64,000 bases of DNA from Streptomyces sp. CoH27 (GCF_020181035.1 NZ_JAIQYY010000007.1:18701-82700); one strand, 5' to 3'; positions 1 to 8,738 are shown, numbered from the stretch's first letter. A program made the numbers and translations. Notes: a model not told the origin generated them from the sequence alone.

Positions 1-250
1 TCCTGCCGTACCAGCGGATCAGTTCCATCAGGACCGCGCCGAGGACGGACACGGCCGTCGCCATCCACACCGGGGAGGTGGAGAGCAGGAAGCCGAGGCC
101 GACGCCCGTCATGGCCACGTGCCCGATGCCGTCGCCCATCAGGGCCTGACGGCGCTGGACCAGGTAGATGCCGACGGCGGGGGCGGTGATGCCGACCAGG
201 ACGGCGGCGAGCAGCGCCCGCTGCATGAAGGCGTAGTTCAGGAAGTCCAT
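1..250 (-). CDS. znuB: Zinc ABC transporter permease, ZnuB-like (partial, 3' end outside window)
   Basis: Inner-membrane permease of the ABC-3 (zinc/manganese) family. The ATG start at 250 shares one base with the stop of the upstream ATPase gene (TGATG), so the two are translationally coupled. About 83 N-terminal codons are visible. They begin MDFLNYAFMQRALLAAVLVG and contain the family's typical early membrane segment followed by QRRQALMGDGIGHVAMTGVG, a conserved stretch of ZnuB/TroC-type permeases. The C-terminal two thirds lie beyond the left edge. Last visible gene of the znuA-znuC-znuB operon. Confidence 0.9.
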   Translation of the reverse strand, partial: MDFLNYAFMQRALLAAVLVGITAPAVGIYLVQRRQALMGDGIGHVAMTGVGLGFLLSTSPVWMATAVSVLGAVLMELIRWYGR

Positions 251-1035
251 CAGCTCAGCAGCCCCGTCCGCAGGGATTCGGAACCCGCCGGTGCGTGCGG
301 GTGTACGTGGTCGTGGCCCGGCAGCGCATGCTGGCCCACGGCCTGCGGCGGCGGGCCGTCGTGCAGCACGCAGCCGTCCCTGAGGACGACCGCCCGGTCG
401 ATCAGGGGCTCCAGCGGGCCCAGCTCGTGCAGCACGAGCAGGACCGTCGTACCGGCCGCGACCTGGTCCTTCAGTGTCCGGGCGAGGATCTCCTGGCTGG
501 CCAGGTCGACGCCCGCCATCGGTTCGTCCATGATCAGCAGCTCGGGCTCGGCGACCAGGGCGCGGGCGATCAGCACGCGCTGGTGCTGGCCACCGGAGAG
601 GGCGTTCACCGAGTCCTTCGCCCGGTCGGCCATGCCGACCAGCTCCAGGGCCCGCCGCACGGCCTCCCGGTCGGCCTTGCGGAAGACGCCGAAGCGGGTG
701 CGGGACAGCCGGCCCGAGGAGACGATCTCGGTGACCGTCGCCGGGACCCCGCCCGCGGCCGTCGTGCGCTGCGGTACGTAGCCCACGCGCGCCCACTGGC
801 GGAAGGCGCGGCGCGGGGTGCCGAACAGCTCGATCGTGCCGCCGCTCGTCGGCACCTGGCCGATGATCGTGCGGATCGCGGTGGACTTGCCGGAGCCGTT
901 GGCGCCGAGCAGCGCGACGACCTCGCCGCGGCCGACGGTGAGGTCGATGCCGCGCAGCACGGGGCGTGCGCCGAGTTCGGCGGTGACCCGGCGCAGGGCT
1001 ATGACGGGCTCACTGGTCATCTGGTCCCCTGTCAT
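250..1035 (-). CDS. znuC: Zinc ABC transporter ATP-binding protein
   Basis: Cytoplasmic ATPase of the high-affinity zinc importer. Walker A is GANGSGKST (near residue 45), the signature is LSGGQHQR, and Walker B is LLIMDEP. The C-terminal tail is histidine-rich (HDHVHPH), common in zinc and manganese transport ATPases. At 261 aa it has normal family length. The ATG at 1035 overlaps the znuA stop (ATGA). A second in-frame ATG at 1020 (MTSEPV) is an alternative start. The zinc assignment rests mainly on the neighbouring His-rich binding protein and the Zur-like boxes upstream of znuA. Confidence 0.92.
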   Translation of the reverse strand: MTGDQMTSEPVIALRRVTAELGARPVLRGIDLTVGRGEVVALLGANGSGKSTAIRTIIGQVPTSGGTIELFGTPRRAFRQWARVGYVPQRTTAAGGVPATVTEIVSSGRLSRTRFGVFRKADREAVRRALELVGMADRAKDSVNALSGGQHQRVLIARALVAEPELLIMDEPMAGVDLASQEILARTLKDQVAAGTTVLLVLHELGPLEPLIDRAVVLRDGCVLHDGPPPQAVGQHALPGHDHVHPHAPAGSESLRTGLLS

Positions 1036-1991
1036 TTCGCGCCCAGCGCCTGCTGGAGGGCCTTGAGGTTGGCTTCCTGGACGGAGAAGTAGTCCTTGCC
1101 GCGGGACTTGGCGGTGATGCCCTCGATCGGGTCCAGTACGTCGGTCTTCAGGCCCGCGTCACCCGCGATGGTCTTGGCGGTCTTGTCGCTGACGAGCGTC
1201 TCGTAGAAGACGGTGCTGACGCCGTCGGCCTTGGCCATCGTCTCCAGGTCCTTGACCCGGGCGGCGCTGGGCTCCGACTCGGGGTCGAGGCCGTTGATGG
1301 CCTCCTCGGTCAGGCCGTAGCGCTCGGCGAGGTAGCCGAAGGCGGCGTGGGTGGTGATGAAGACCTTGTTCTTCGTGTGGGCCAGGCCGTCCTTGAACTG
1401 CTGGTCCAGGTCGTTCAGCCGCTTCACCAGGGCCGCGGTGTTCTTCTTGTAGTCGGCCGCGTTCTTGGGGTCCGCCTTCTCGAAGGCGGCGCCGACGCCC
1501 TGGGCGACCTGGGCGTAGCGGACCGGGTCGAGCCAGAGGTGCGGGTCCTTGCCGCCGGACTCCGCGCCGGTGTGGGTGTCGTGCGCGGCCGCGTGTCCGC
1601 CGACCTCGTTGCCGTGCTCCTCCAGCGTGGTCAGGGAGGCCGCGTCGATCTTGGTCTTGACCGGGGACTGGGCCACCGCGTCGTCGACGGAGGGCTGGAG
1701 GTTCTTCAGGTACAGGACCGCGTCGGAGTCCTGGAGCTGCGCGATCTGCTTCGGGCTGATCTCCAGGTCGTGGGGTTCCTGGCCGGGGGAGGTGAGACTG
1801 GTGACGTGGACGTGCCCGCCGCCGATCTGCTCGGCCAGGAAGGCCATGGGATAGAAGGACGCGACGACGTCGAACGTGCCGTTGCCCGCCGCGTTCGCCT
1901 TGTCGCCGGAGCAGGCGGTGAGAGTGCCGAGGCCGAGGGCGGTCACGGCGGTGATCGCGGCGGCGGGTATGAGGCGTCGTCGTACGTTCAT
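1032..1991 (-). CDS. znuA: Zinc-binding lipoprotein of ABC transporter
   Basis: Cluster A-I/TroA-type solute-binding protein that captures zinc outside the membrane for ZnuBC. The N-terminus has a positively charged signal sequence and the lipobox LTAC. The mature part has the metal-ligand segments EPHDLEIS and THAAFGYL and, between them, the histidine/acid-rich loop EEHGNEVGGHAAAHDTH typical of zinc-specific members. Start: ATG at 1991 (MNVRRRLIP) gives a standard signal peptide; ATG at 2000 and TTG at 2009 are further upstream in frame. First gene of the operon. Two Zur-like boxes cover the promoter and start region, so zinc-responsive repression is likely. Confidence 0.92.
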   Translation of the reverse strand: MNVRRRLIPAAAITAVTALGLGTLTACSGDKANAAGNGTFDVVASFYPMAFLAEQIGGGHVHVTSLTSPGQEPHDLEISPKQIAQLQDSDAVLYLKNLQPSVDDAVAQSPVKTKIDAASLTTLEEHGNEVGGHAAAHDTHTGAESGGKDPHLWLDPVRYAQVAQGVGAAFEKADPKNAADYKKNTAALVKRLNDLDQQFKDGLAHTKNKVFITTHAAFGYLAERYGLTEEAINGLDPESEPSAARVKDLETMAKADGVSTVFYETLVSDKTAKTIAGDAGLKTDVLDPIEGITAKSRGKDYFSVQEANLKALQQALGAK

Positions 1992-2027
1992 GACAGTCAT
2001 TTTCAACAAATATGGAAACCGTTGTCA
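1991..2027. promoter_or_regulatory. Two Zur-like boxes over the znuA promoter and start
   Basis: TGACAGTCATTTTCA at 1991-2005 matches the Streptomyces Zur box (TGAAAATGATTTTCA, from memory) at 12 of 15 positions. TGGAAACCGTTGTCA at 2013-2027 matches at 11 of 15 on the opposite strand. Their centres are 22 bp apart, about two helical turns. On the minus strand a TTGACA hexamer at 2023-2028 could be the znuA -35 element, overlapped by the distal box. The proximal box touches the ATG at 1991. glyS starts divergently at 2142, so its promoter must lie between 2030 and 2130. Confidence 0.7.
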
Positions 2028-2141
2028 ACAAAGCTGCTGAGCGGTACCGATTTGGTTGAGGGGGAGTCCCCGCCGGTACCCTGAATCATTCGCTGGAAGC
2101 ATCTCGCTTCAACGCCCGTCGTCGTTAATGAAGAGAGCACC

Positions 2142-3524
2142 GTGGCCGCCGACAAGATCGACACCATCGTCAGCCTGAGCAAGCGCCGTGGCTTCGTTTT
2201 CCCGTGCAGTGAGATCTACGGCGGACAGCGTGCCGCCTGGGACTACGGACCGCTGGGTGTCGAGCTCAAGGAGAACATCAAGCGCCAGTGGTGGCGCTAC
2301 ATGGTGACGTCGCGCGAGGACGTGGTCGGTATCGACTCGTCCGTCATCCTGGCCTCCGAGGTCTGGGTCGCCTCCGGCCACGTCGCCACCTTCACGGACC
2401 CGCTGACCGAGTGCACCGCGTGTCACAAGCGGTTCCGCGCGGACCACCTGGAAGAGGCGTACGAGGAGAAGAAGGGCCACGCCCCGGCGAACGGCCTCGC
2501 CGACATCAACTGCCCGAACTGCGGCAACAAGGGCCAGTTCACCGAGCCCAAGCAGTTCTCGGGTCTGCTGTCGACGCACCTCGGCCCGACCCAGGACACC
2601 GGCTCGGTCGCGTACCTGCGCCCCGAGACCGCCCAGGGTATCTTCACCAACTTCGCCCAGGTGCAGACCACTTCGCGCCGCAAGCCGCCGTTCGGCATCG
2701 CGCAGATGGGCAAGTCCTTCCGCAACGAGATCACGCCCGGCAACTTCATCTTCCGCACCCGCGAGTTCGAGCAGATGGAGATGGAATTCTTCGTCAAGCC
2801 GGGCGAGGACGAGCAGTGGCAGGAATACTGGATGGAGCAGCGCTGGAACTGGTACCGCGGCCTGGGTCTCCGTGAGGAGAACATGCGCTGGTACGAGCAC
2901 CCCAAGGAGAAGCTCTCCCACTACTCCAAGCGCACCGCCGACATCGAGTACCGCTTCCAGTTCGGCGGCAGCGAGTGGGGCGAGCTGGAGGGTGTCGCCA
3001 ACCGCACCGACTACGACCTCAGCGCTCACTCCAAGGCCTCCGGCCAGGACCTCTCCTACTTCGACCAGGAGGCCGGCGAGCGCTGGACGCCGTACGTCAT
3101 CGAGCCGGCGGCGGGTGTCGGCCGGACGATGCTGGCGTTCCTGCTCGACGCCTACGTCGAGGACGAGGCGCCGAACGCCAAGGGCAAGATGGAGAAGCGT
3201 ACGGTGCTGCGCCTGGACCACCGCCTGGCCCCGGTGAAGGTCGCGGTCCTGCCGCTGTCCCGCAACCCGGAGCTGTCCCCGAAGGCCAAGGGTCTCGCCC
3301 AGGCACTCCGTCAGAACTGGAACATCGAGTTCGACGACGCCGGCGCCATCGGCCGCCGTTACCGCCGCCAGGACGAGATCGGTACGCCGTACTGCGTGAC
3401 CGTCGACTTCGACACGCTTGAGGACAACGCCGTCACCGTGCGTGAGCGTGACTCGATGAAGCAGGAGCGCGTGTCGCTGGACCAGATCGAGGGCTACCTC
3501 GCCCAGCGCCTCATCGGCGCCTAG
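2142..3524 (+). CDS. glyS: Glycyl-tRNA synthetase (alpha2 type)
   Basis: Charges tRNA-Gly with glycine in the cytoplasm. The 460-aa protein is of the single-chain, dimeric class IIa type: N-terminal [18 protein letters not shown], the WDYGPLG segment, a zinc-ribbon-like pair of Cys motifs (CTACH and CPNCG), class II motif 2 around [19 protein letters not shown], motif 3 around [10 protein letters not shown], and the C-terminal anticodon-binding domain ([12 protein letters not shown]). The GTG start is preceded by GAAGAGAG. Transcribed alone; a perfect 17-bp hairpin follows the stop. Confidence 0.97.
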   Translation: MAADKIDTIVSLSKRRGFVFPCSEIYGGQRAAWDYGPLGVELKENIKRQWWRYMVTSREDVVGIDSSVILASEVWVASGHVATFTDPLTECTACHKRFRADHLEEAYEEKKGHAPANGLADINCPNCGNKGQFTEPKQFSGLLSTHLGPTQDTGSVAYLRPETAQGIFTNFAQVQTTSRRKPPFGIAQMGKSFRNEITPGNFIFRTREFEQMEMEFFVKPGEDEQWQEYWMEQRWNWYRGLGLREENMRWYEHPKEKLSHYSKRTADIEYRFQFGGSEWGELEGVANRTDYDLSAHSKASGQDLSYFDQEAGERWTPYVIEPAAGVGRTMLAFLLDAYVEDEAPNAKGKMEKRTVLRLDHRLAPVKVAVLPLSRNPELSPKAKGLAQALRQNWNIEFDDAGAIGRRYRRQDEIGTPYCVTVDFDTLEDNAVTVRERDSMKQERVSLDQIEGYLAQRLIGA

Positions 3525-3547
3525 TCCGCCTAGTCACACCGCACCGG

Positions 3548-3588
3548 AAGCCGGGCGAGCTGAATCCGTTCAGCTCGCCCGGCTTTTG
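3548..3588 (+). terminator. Rho-independent terminator after glyS
   Basis: Perfect 17-bp inverted repeat, 3548-3564 and 3569-3585, with tetraloop TCCG, ending in TTTT. It lies 24 bases after the glyS stop. Confidence 0.88.
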
Positions 3589-3615
3589 TGTGCCCTGCGG
3601 ATGACAAAGTTGGAG

Positions 3616-3637
3616 TGACAGATATTGAAATCTGTCA
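3616..3637. promoter_or_regulatory. Perfect palindrome, candidate TetR operator upstream of the aldo/keto reductase
   Basis: TGACAGAT at 3616-3623 and ATCTGTCA at 3630-3637 form an 8-bp perfect inverted repeat with a 6-base spacer, 23 bp before the reductase start. The next gene downstream is a TetR regulator, so this is a plausible operator for it. No experimental basis. Confidence 0.6.
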
Positions 3638-3659
3638 GTCGTCATGGCAAGGTGAAGGC

Positions 3660-4682
3660 ATGACGATGCGAACCCGAAACCTCGGCACCACCGGTCCTGC
3701 CGTCTCCGCCCTCGGCCTCGGCTGCATGGGCATGTCCGCGCTGTACGGCGACGCCGACCGCGCGGAGTCGATCGCGACCATCCACGCCGCCCTGGAGGCG
3801 GGCATCACGCTCCTCGACACCGGCGACTTCTACGCCATGGGGCACAACGAGATGCTGATCGGCGAGGCCCTGCGCAGCGCCCCGGCCGCCCTGCGCGAGA
3901 AGGCGCTGACCAGCGTGAAGTTCGGTGCCCTGCGCGACCCGGAGGGCAACTGGATCGGCTACGACGGCCGCCCGGCCGCCGTGAAGAACTTCGCCGCCTA
4001 CTCCCTGCAGCGCCTCGGCGTCGACCACATCGACGTCTACCGGATCGCCCGCCTCGACCCGGACGTCCCCATCGAGGAGACCGTCGGCGCGATCGCGGAA
4101 CTGATCGAGAAGGGGTACGTCCGGCACATCGGCCTCAGCGAGGTCGGCGCCGACACCATCCGCCGGGCCGCCGCCACCGCCCCGATCGCCGACCTGCAGA
4201 TCGAGTACTCGCTGATCAGCCGGGGCATCGAGCAGGAGATCCTGCCGACCGTCCGCGAGCTGGGCATCGGGATCACGGCGTACGGCGTGCTCTCCCGCGG
4301 CCTGATCTCCGGCCACTTCACCCAGGACCGGCAGCTGGCCGCGAACGACTTCCGCGCCCACTCGCCCCGCTTCCAGGGCGAGAACCTCCAGCACAACCTG
4401 AACCTGGTCGAGGCCCTGCGCAAGATCGCCGAGCAGAAGGGTGCGACGGTCGCCCAGACCGCCATCGCCTGGGTGCTGGCCCAGAGCCCTCGGCACGACA
4501 CGGACATCGTGCCGCTCGTCGGCGCCCGTACCCGCGAGCGGCTGAGCGAATCGCTCGGCGCGCTGGACGTCACCCTGGACGCGGCCGACCTGGCGGCGAT
4601 CGAGGAGGCCGTACCGGCGGACGCGGCGGCCGGGGACCGCTACCCGACCGCGCAGATGGCCATGCTCGACAGCGAGCGCTGA
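3660..4682 (+). CDS. Aldo/keto reductase
   Basis: NADPH-dependent oxidoreductase with the (alpha/beta)8 fold. The N-terminus (LGTTGPAVSALGLGCMGMS) is that of the YajO/AKR13-like group. Catalytic Asp and Tyr are in LLDTGDFYAMGHNE and the Lys in TSVKFG. At the usual His position the sequence reads DVYRIARLDP, so the His is Ala; this substitution is common in this actinobacterial subfamily as far as I recall. The C-terminal cofactor site is VPLVGARTRERLSESL. The ATG at 3660 follows AAGGTGAAGG; an ATG at 3666 is possible. Substrate unknown. The palindrome upstream and the TetR gene 40 bp downstream suggest inducible expression. Confidence 0.88.
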   Translation: MTMRTRNLGTTGPAVSALGLGCMGMSALYGDADRAESIATIHAALEAGITLLDTGDFYAMGHNEMLIGEALRSAPAALREKALTSVKFGALRDPEGNWIGYDGRPAAVKNFAAYSLQRLGVDHIDVYRIARLDPDVPIEETVGAIAELIEKGYVRHIGLSEVGADTIRRAAATAPIADLQIEYSLISRGIEQEILPTVRELGIGITAYGVLSRGLISGHFTQDRQLAANDFRAHSPRFQGENLQHNLNLVEALRKIAEQKGATVAQTAIAWVLAQSPRHDTDIVPLVGARTRERLSESLGALDVTLDAADLAAIEEAVPADAAAGDRYPTAQMAMLDSER

Positions 4683-4722
4683 GCGGACAAGCGGGTGCCG
4701 ACCATGACGTACGGTCTATGAC

Positions 4723-5319
4723 ATGGCACCGACCAGCGAGACCCTGACCGCCGAGCGCATCCTCGAAGCCACCGAGGAGGTGCTGCGCCGTCACGGCCCG
4801 GCCAAGGCCACGGTGGTCGACGTGGCCCGCGCGCTCGGCGTCAGCCATGGCAGTGTCTACCGGCACTTCCGCACCAAGGCGGCGCTGCGCGAGGCGGTCA
4901 CCAAGCGCTGGCTGGACCGGACGTCCGAGAGGCTCGCCGGGATCGTGGAGACCGGCGGGAGTCCGGAGGAGCGGCTGCGGGCGTGGCTCGCGGCGCTGTT
5001 CGAGGCCAAGCGGCACAAGGCGGGTGACGACCCCGAGCTGTTCGCGACGTACACGGTGCTGGCGGACGAGAACGGCGCGGCGGTCGGCGAGCACATCGCC
5101 GACCTGACCGGACAGCTGACCCGGATCATCACGGCAGGGGCCGGGTCGGGCACCTTCGAGGTGTCCGACCCGGCCGCCGCGGCTCGTGCCGTCTTCCAGG
5201 CCACCGGCCGTTTCCATGACCCCTGTTACGCCCGGGAGTGGATCCGCCCCGGCGTGGACGAGGAGTTCACGGCCGTCGTGGACCTGCTGCTGAGGGGACT
5301 CAGCTCACCGTCACCGTGA
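4723..5319 (+). CDS. TetR family transcriptional regulator
   Basis: 198-aa one-component regulator. The N-terminal HTH is clear (TVVDVARALGVSHGSVYRHFRTK, about residues 29-51, split as recognition helix GSVYRHF). The C-terminal domain is the ligand/dimer part and gives no specific ligand. It follows the aldo/keto reductase on the same strand after 40 bp and may repress it through the palindrome at 3616-3637. Its last 20 bases overlap the end of the convergent secreted-protein gene. Confidence 0.88.
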   Translation: MAPTSETLTAERILEATEEVLRRHGPAKATVVDVARALGVSHGSVYRHFRTKAALREAVTKRWLDRTSERLAGIVETGGSPEERLRAWLAALFEAKRHKAGDDPELFATYTVLADENGAAVGEHIADLTGQLTRIITAGAGSGTFEVSDPAAAARAVFQATGRFHDPCYAREWIRPGVDEEFTAVVDLLLRGLSSPSP

Positions 5320-5776
5320 CGGTGTTCGAGATGACCTTGCCGACCTTGCCGGCCCTGGTCAGGCTCGCTACCCGCACCGTCTCGGTGCCCTTGGTCGTGA
5401 ACTTGGTGGAGATGGCGAACGAACTGCCCGTCTTCACCTTGCCGGTGGCGCCGAGGGCGGTCCACTTGCCGTTCTTCAGGTGCTGGAGCAGCAGCGGAGA
5501 GCCGACCTTCAGGCCCTTGGTGCGGCCGCGGAACACCACGGTCTGTCCGGCCTTCGCCGAGGTCGGCCTCGCCGTGAGGCTGATCGAAGCCGCCGTGGAC
5601 GTCGGCATGGGCACGGGCTTGTGCGTCGCGGTCATCGTCGGCGACGCGGTCGTCGTGGGCGTGGGACTCGGCTTGGCGTCCGCGGCGAGGGCTCCGGCCG
5701 TACCGGTCGACAGCAGCGCGGCGGACAGGGTGCCGGCTGCGAGCGCTCGGGCGCGACGGCTCCGGGTGAAGCTCAT
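5300..5776 (-). CDS. Secreted protein with Ig-like beta-sandwich
   Basis: 158-aa protein beginning MSFTRSRRARALAAGTLSAA, a Sec signal peptide with likely cleavage after ALAA. It then has a Thr/Pro-rich linker (KPSPTPTTTASPTMTAT) and a C-terminal ~95-aa beta-rich domain containing TSAKAGQTVVFRGRTKGLK and KVISNTVTVTVS, resembling bacterial Ig-like domains. No catalytic motif is visible. The start is chosen because AGGAG lies 6 bases upstream and the signal peptide begins there; upstream in-frame codons are GC-rich filler. Function unknown; probably a cell-surface or extracellular matrix-type protein. Confidence 0.78.
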   Translation of the reverse strand: MSFTRSRRARALAAGTLSAALLSTGTAGALAADAKPSPTPTTTASPTMTATHKPVPMPTSTAASISLTARPTSAKAGQTVVFRGRTKGLKVGSPLLLQHLKNGKWTALGATGKVKTGSSFAISTKFTTKGTETVRVASLTRAGKVGKVISNTVTVTVS

Positions 5777-5992
5777 GTGGGTCTCCTGTTGGTGGGAGTT
5801 CCCCCCTGGTCGCGAGCGGGGCCCGTTCAGGCCTGCTCGCGACATCCAGGCTGGCCCGAGTCCGGCGGCGCGGCATGTCGAAATCCGTTGAAATGTCTAC
5901 TGATTTCGGCGAATCCGCAGGCAGGACAACGTTTTCCCGGATGTTGGTTTTGCCTGTTTCTTACCTGAGCGCTCATGGATGGTCACCGAGGG

Positions 5993-6208
5993 TCACCGCG
6001 GCAGAGTCGCCGGATCGACCGTCGCCTGGTGGGCCTCGGTCAGATGCTCCTCGGCCTTCAGCCAGGGCAGGAACTGCGCGCTCCGGCGCCAGCCGCAGGT
6101 GTCGCACCGGATCACGCGCTGCACTCCGGTGCGCTCCACCCGTACGACGTGCTCCCGGCCGTGCCGGTCCCAGCGGCTGACCTTGCTCGTACTGCTGCCC
6201 CGCGCCAT
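5993..6208 (-). CDS. Small zinc-finger-like protein
   Basis: 71-aa basic protein. One CxxC (CDTCGW) and, 20 residues later, HLTEAH form a C2H2-like ligand set, so it probably binds zinc; it may bind nucleic acid. The ATG at 6208 follows GAGGAGG; a GTG one codon upstream is also possible. It stands alone between a secreted-protein gene and an MFS gene. No named family recognised. Confidence 0.6.
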   Translation of the reverse strand: MARGSSTSKVSRWDRHGREHVVRVERTGVQRVIRCDTCGWRRSAQFLPWLKAEEHLTEAHQATVDPATLPR

Positions 6209-6312
6209 CACGCCTCCTCGCGCCCCGCCACATCCCGACCGGAGGGAGTGTGCAGCACAACGAACATCAACAGGGGGAGATTCACCGGCGGTTGGCCGAG
6301 CCTGCCCGGAGC

Positions 6313-7740
6313 TCAGCGGACCTCGCGCGGCAGCCGCAGGCTCAGCAGGCCCGTCAGCACGACCCCGGCCAGCTGCACCAGCAGCGTCGTGACCAGGGCG
6401 TCCCGCATGCCCTGGTGCGGTACGAGGGTGAGGAACAGGGTGCCCAGGGTGGCCACGCCCAGGGCGAGCGAGGACTGCTGAGTGGTGACCATCACACCGC
6501 TGCCGACCCCGGCGCGGGCCGACGGCACCTCGGACAGCACGATCCGCATCACATTGGGCAGTTGGAGCGCCTGCCCGGCACCGGCCACGGCCACGCCCGG
6601 CAGCAGCGAGACGAAGCCCAGGTGCGGCCAGTCACGCCACACGGTCAGCACGATCAGCAGCACACCCACGCCCTGGACCGCGGACCCGGCTGTGATCACC
6701 CGGGTGCCGTGCCGGGCGATCAGCCGGGGCCCGGCGAGCGAGACGAACAGGAACGCCACAGCCATCGGCGCGAGCGCGAGTCCGGCCGGCACCGGACCGA
6801 GCCGGGCGCCCTGCTGCAACGCCAGCGCGATGACGAACATGAACCCACTGAATCCGATGGAGAACGGCAGGATCAGCACCAGACCGCGCCGCAGTGAGGC
6901 CAGCGCCAGCAGGCTCGGCGGCACCAGCGGGGTCCGGCCCGCCCGGTCGGCCCGCCGCTCCACCGCCCAGAACGCACCGGCGGCGAACGGGAACGCGGCC
7001 AGCGACAGCCACGTCCACAGCGGCCAGCCCGCCGCCCGGCCCTCGGTGAGCGGGGCGAGCAGCGTCAGCAGGGACACCGCGAGCAGCACGGTGCCGGGGC
7101 CGTCGACGGGCTCGGGACGCTGCGAGCGGGTCTCCGGTACGACGCGCAGGGCGAGGACGTACCCCACCACGACGACCGGCACGTTGACGAGGAACACCGA
7201 CCGCCAGCCGGTCCCGGCGATGTCGGCGGCGACGAGGACCCCGCCGAGTATCTGCCCGGCCACCATGGCGAGTCCGGCGGTGGCCCCGTACAGACTCATG
7301 GCCTTCGCGCGGCGCGCACCGCTCGTGGTGGCCTGGATGGTGGCGAGCACCTGCGGCAGCATCGCGGCGGCCGACGCGCCCTGCGCGATCCGCGCCGCCA
7401 CCAGGGTCCAGGCGTCGGGCGCCACCCCGCAGGCCAGCGAGGTCAGCCCGAACGCGGCCATTCCGCCGAGGAACAGCCGGCGCCGCCCGAACAGGTCCCC
7501 GAGCCGCCCGCCGAGCACGAGCAGCACGGCGTACGCGACGCCGTACCCGGCGACGACCAGCTCCAGCACGGCCTCGCTCGCGGCGAGATCGCGGCCGATG
7601 GTCGGCAGGGCGACATTGACGATGAAGAAGTCGATCAGCGGCAGCGCCGCGGCCAGCAGGACGGTGAACAGCCCGAGCCCGCCGAGTGCGGGCGGCGCGG
7701 CCGTCGTACGGACGGCCCGGGTGGTGACGGTCTCACTCAT
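6313..7740 (-). CDS. MFS multidrug exporter, DHA2 (EmrB/QacA-like)
   Basis: 475-aa membrane protein with about 14 hydrophobic segments. It has family motifs LPLIDFFIVNVALPTIGRDL in TM1, GGRLGDLFGRRR in the TM2-3 loop and a motif-C-like GQILGGVL. Expected to expel drugs or metabolites by proton antiport. The ATG at 7740 is supported by protein similarity beginning there; the longer reading frame continues into the intergenic operators. It is divergent from an XRE regulator at 7842 and the shared 101-bp spacer holds repeated operator-like motifs. Confidence 0.9.
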   Translation of the reverse strand: MSETVTTRAVRTTAAPPALGGLGLFTVLLAAALPLIDFFIVNVALPTIGRDLAASEAVLELVVAGYGVAYAVLLVLGGRLGDLFGRRRLFLGGMAAFGLTSLACGVAPDAWTLVAARIAQGASAAAMLPQVLATIQATTSGARRAKAMSLYGATAGLAMVAGQILGGVLVAADIAGTGWRSVFLVNVPVVVVGYVLALRVVPETRSQRPEPVDGPGTVLLAVSLLTLLAPLTEGRAAGWPLWTWLSLAAFPFAAGAFWAVERRADRAGRTPLVPPSLLALASLRRGLVLILPFSIGFSGFMFVIALALQQGARLGPVPAGLALAPMAVAFLFVSLAGPRLIARHGTRVITAGSAVQGVGVLLIVLTVWRDWPHLGFVSLLPGVAVAGAGQALQLPNVMRIVLSEVPSARAGVGSGVMVTTQQSSLALGVATLGTLFLTLVPHQGMRDALVTTLLVQLAGVVLTGLLSLRLPREVR

Positions 7741-7767
7741 GTCCCCGAGCCTGCGCCGCCGCCCAGA

Positions 7768-7822
7768 CTGGTACCAGAGTCTCTTCATCCTGGTAGCAGA
7801 AGTACCTGGCAACAGGATGAAG
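7768..7822. promoter_or_regulatory. Three repeated CTGG-N2/3-CAG motifs and an inverted repeat in the MFS/XRE spacer
   Basis: CTGGTACCAG (7768-7777, perfect palindrome), CTGGTAGCAG (7790-7799) and CTGGCAACAG (7806-7815) are three versions of one 10-bp motif. CTTCATCCTG (7783-7792) and CAGGATGAAG (7813-7822) form an overlapping 10-bp inverted repeat. The position between divergent starts at 7740 and 7842 makes this the likely binding region of the XRE regulator. Confidence 0.65.
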
Positions 7823-7841
7823 TACACGGCACCCTGGACCC

Positions 7842-8738
7842 ATGACGACCACGGCCACGGACAGGCGGACGACCGCAGCGCAGCCGTCCCGGGGCGCCGA
7901 GATCCGCCGGCACGAGCTGGCCGCGTTCCTGCGCAGCCGCCGCGAGCGCATCACCCCCGAGCAGGTCGGCCTGCCACGCGGGGCCCGGCGCCGCACGCCC
8001 GGACTGCGCCGGGAGGAGGTCGCCCACCTCTCCGCGGTCGGGGTGACCTGGTACACGTGGCTGGAGCAGGCCCGGGACATCCAGGTCTCGGTGCAGGTCC
8101 TGGACGCCCTCGCCCGCACCCTGATGCTGGACGCCAGCGAGCGCGCCCATCTCTTCCAGCTGGCCGGCGCGACCGATCCGACCCCCGCCGCGAGCTGCCC
8201 GAGCGTCACCCCGGCGCTGCGCGAGATGCTGCGCCGGCTGGAGCCGGTCCCGGCCTGCATCCAGAACAGCCGCTACGACATCCTCGCCTACAACCGCCCC
8301 TACGCCCGCCTCTTCGGCGACCTGGACGCGATCCCGCCGGAGGACCGCAACTGCATGCTCCTCGTCTACACGAACAAGGACTGGCAGGAGGCGATCGTCC
8401 ACCTGGAGGAGACCCAGCGCATCATGGCCGCCCGGCTGCGCGCCGCCCTCGCCGGCCACCTCGGCGAACCGGCCTGGAAGATGCTCATCAAGCGCCTGGA
8501 GTCGGTGTCCCCGGCGTTTCGCGAGCACTGGGAGCGCTACGAGGTCCTCGGCGCCCGCAGCAAGACCAAGGAGTTCCGCCACCCCCACGTCGGTCACCTC
8601 AGCCTGGAACACACCGACCTGTGGCTCGGCCCCGAGGCGGGCGCCCGGATGGTGACGTACACGGCGAAGGACGAGCAGTCCCGGGAGCGGCTGGAAAAGC
8701 TGCACGAGCTGGCCTGCGCGCCGGTACCGGCCGGCTAG
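7842..8738 (+). CDS. XRE family regulator with MmyB-like ligand domain
   Basis: 298 aa. The N-terminal HTH contains the family's typical RRRTPGLRREEVAHLSAVGV and WYTWLEQARDIQVS (about residues 50-90). The remaining ~190 residues form the MmyB-like (PAS-related) ligand-binding domain with RYDILAYNRPYARLFGD, DRNCMLLVYTN and HTDLWLGPEAGARMVTYTA. In Streptomyces these genes often lie divergent to exporters or dehydrogenases and control them. Here the MFS gene at 6313-7740 is the obvious target. The stop codon lies in the left end of the inverted-repeat element at 8735-8947. Confidence 0.9.
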   Translation: MTTTATDRRTTAAQPSRGAEIRRHELAAFLRSRRERITPEQVGLPRGARRRTPGLRREEVAHLSAVGVTWYTWLEQARDIQVSVQVLDALARTLMLDASERAHLFQLAGATDPTPAASCPSVTPALREMLRRLEPVPACIQNSRYDILAYNRPYARLFGDLDAIPPEDRNCMLLVYTNKDWQEAIVHLEETQRIMAARLRAALAGHLGEPAWKMLIKRLESVSPAFREHWERYEVLGARSKTKEFRHPHVGHLSLEHTDLWLGPEAGARMVTYTAKDEQSRERLEKLHELACAPVPAG

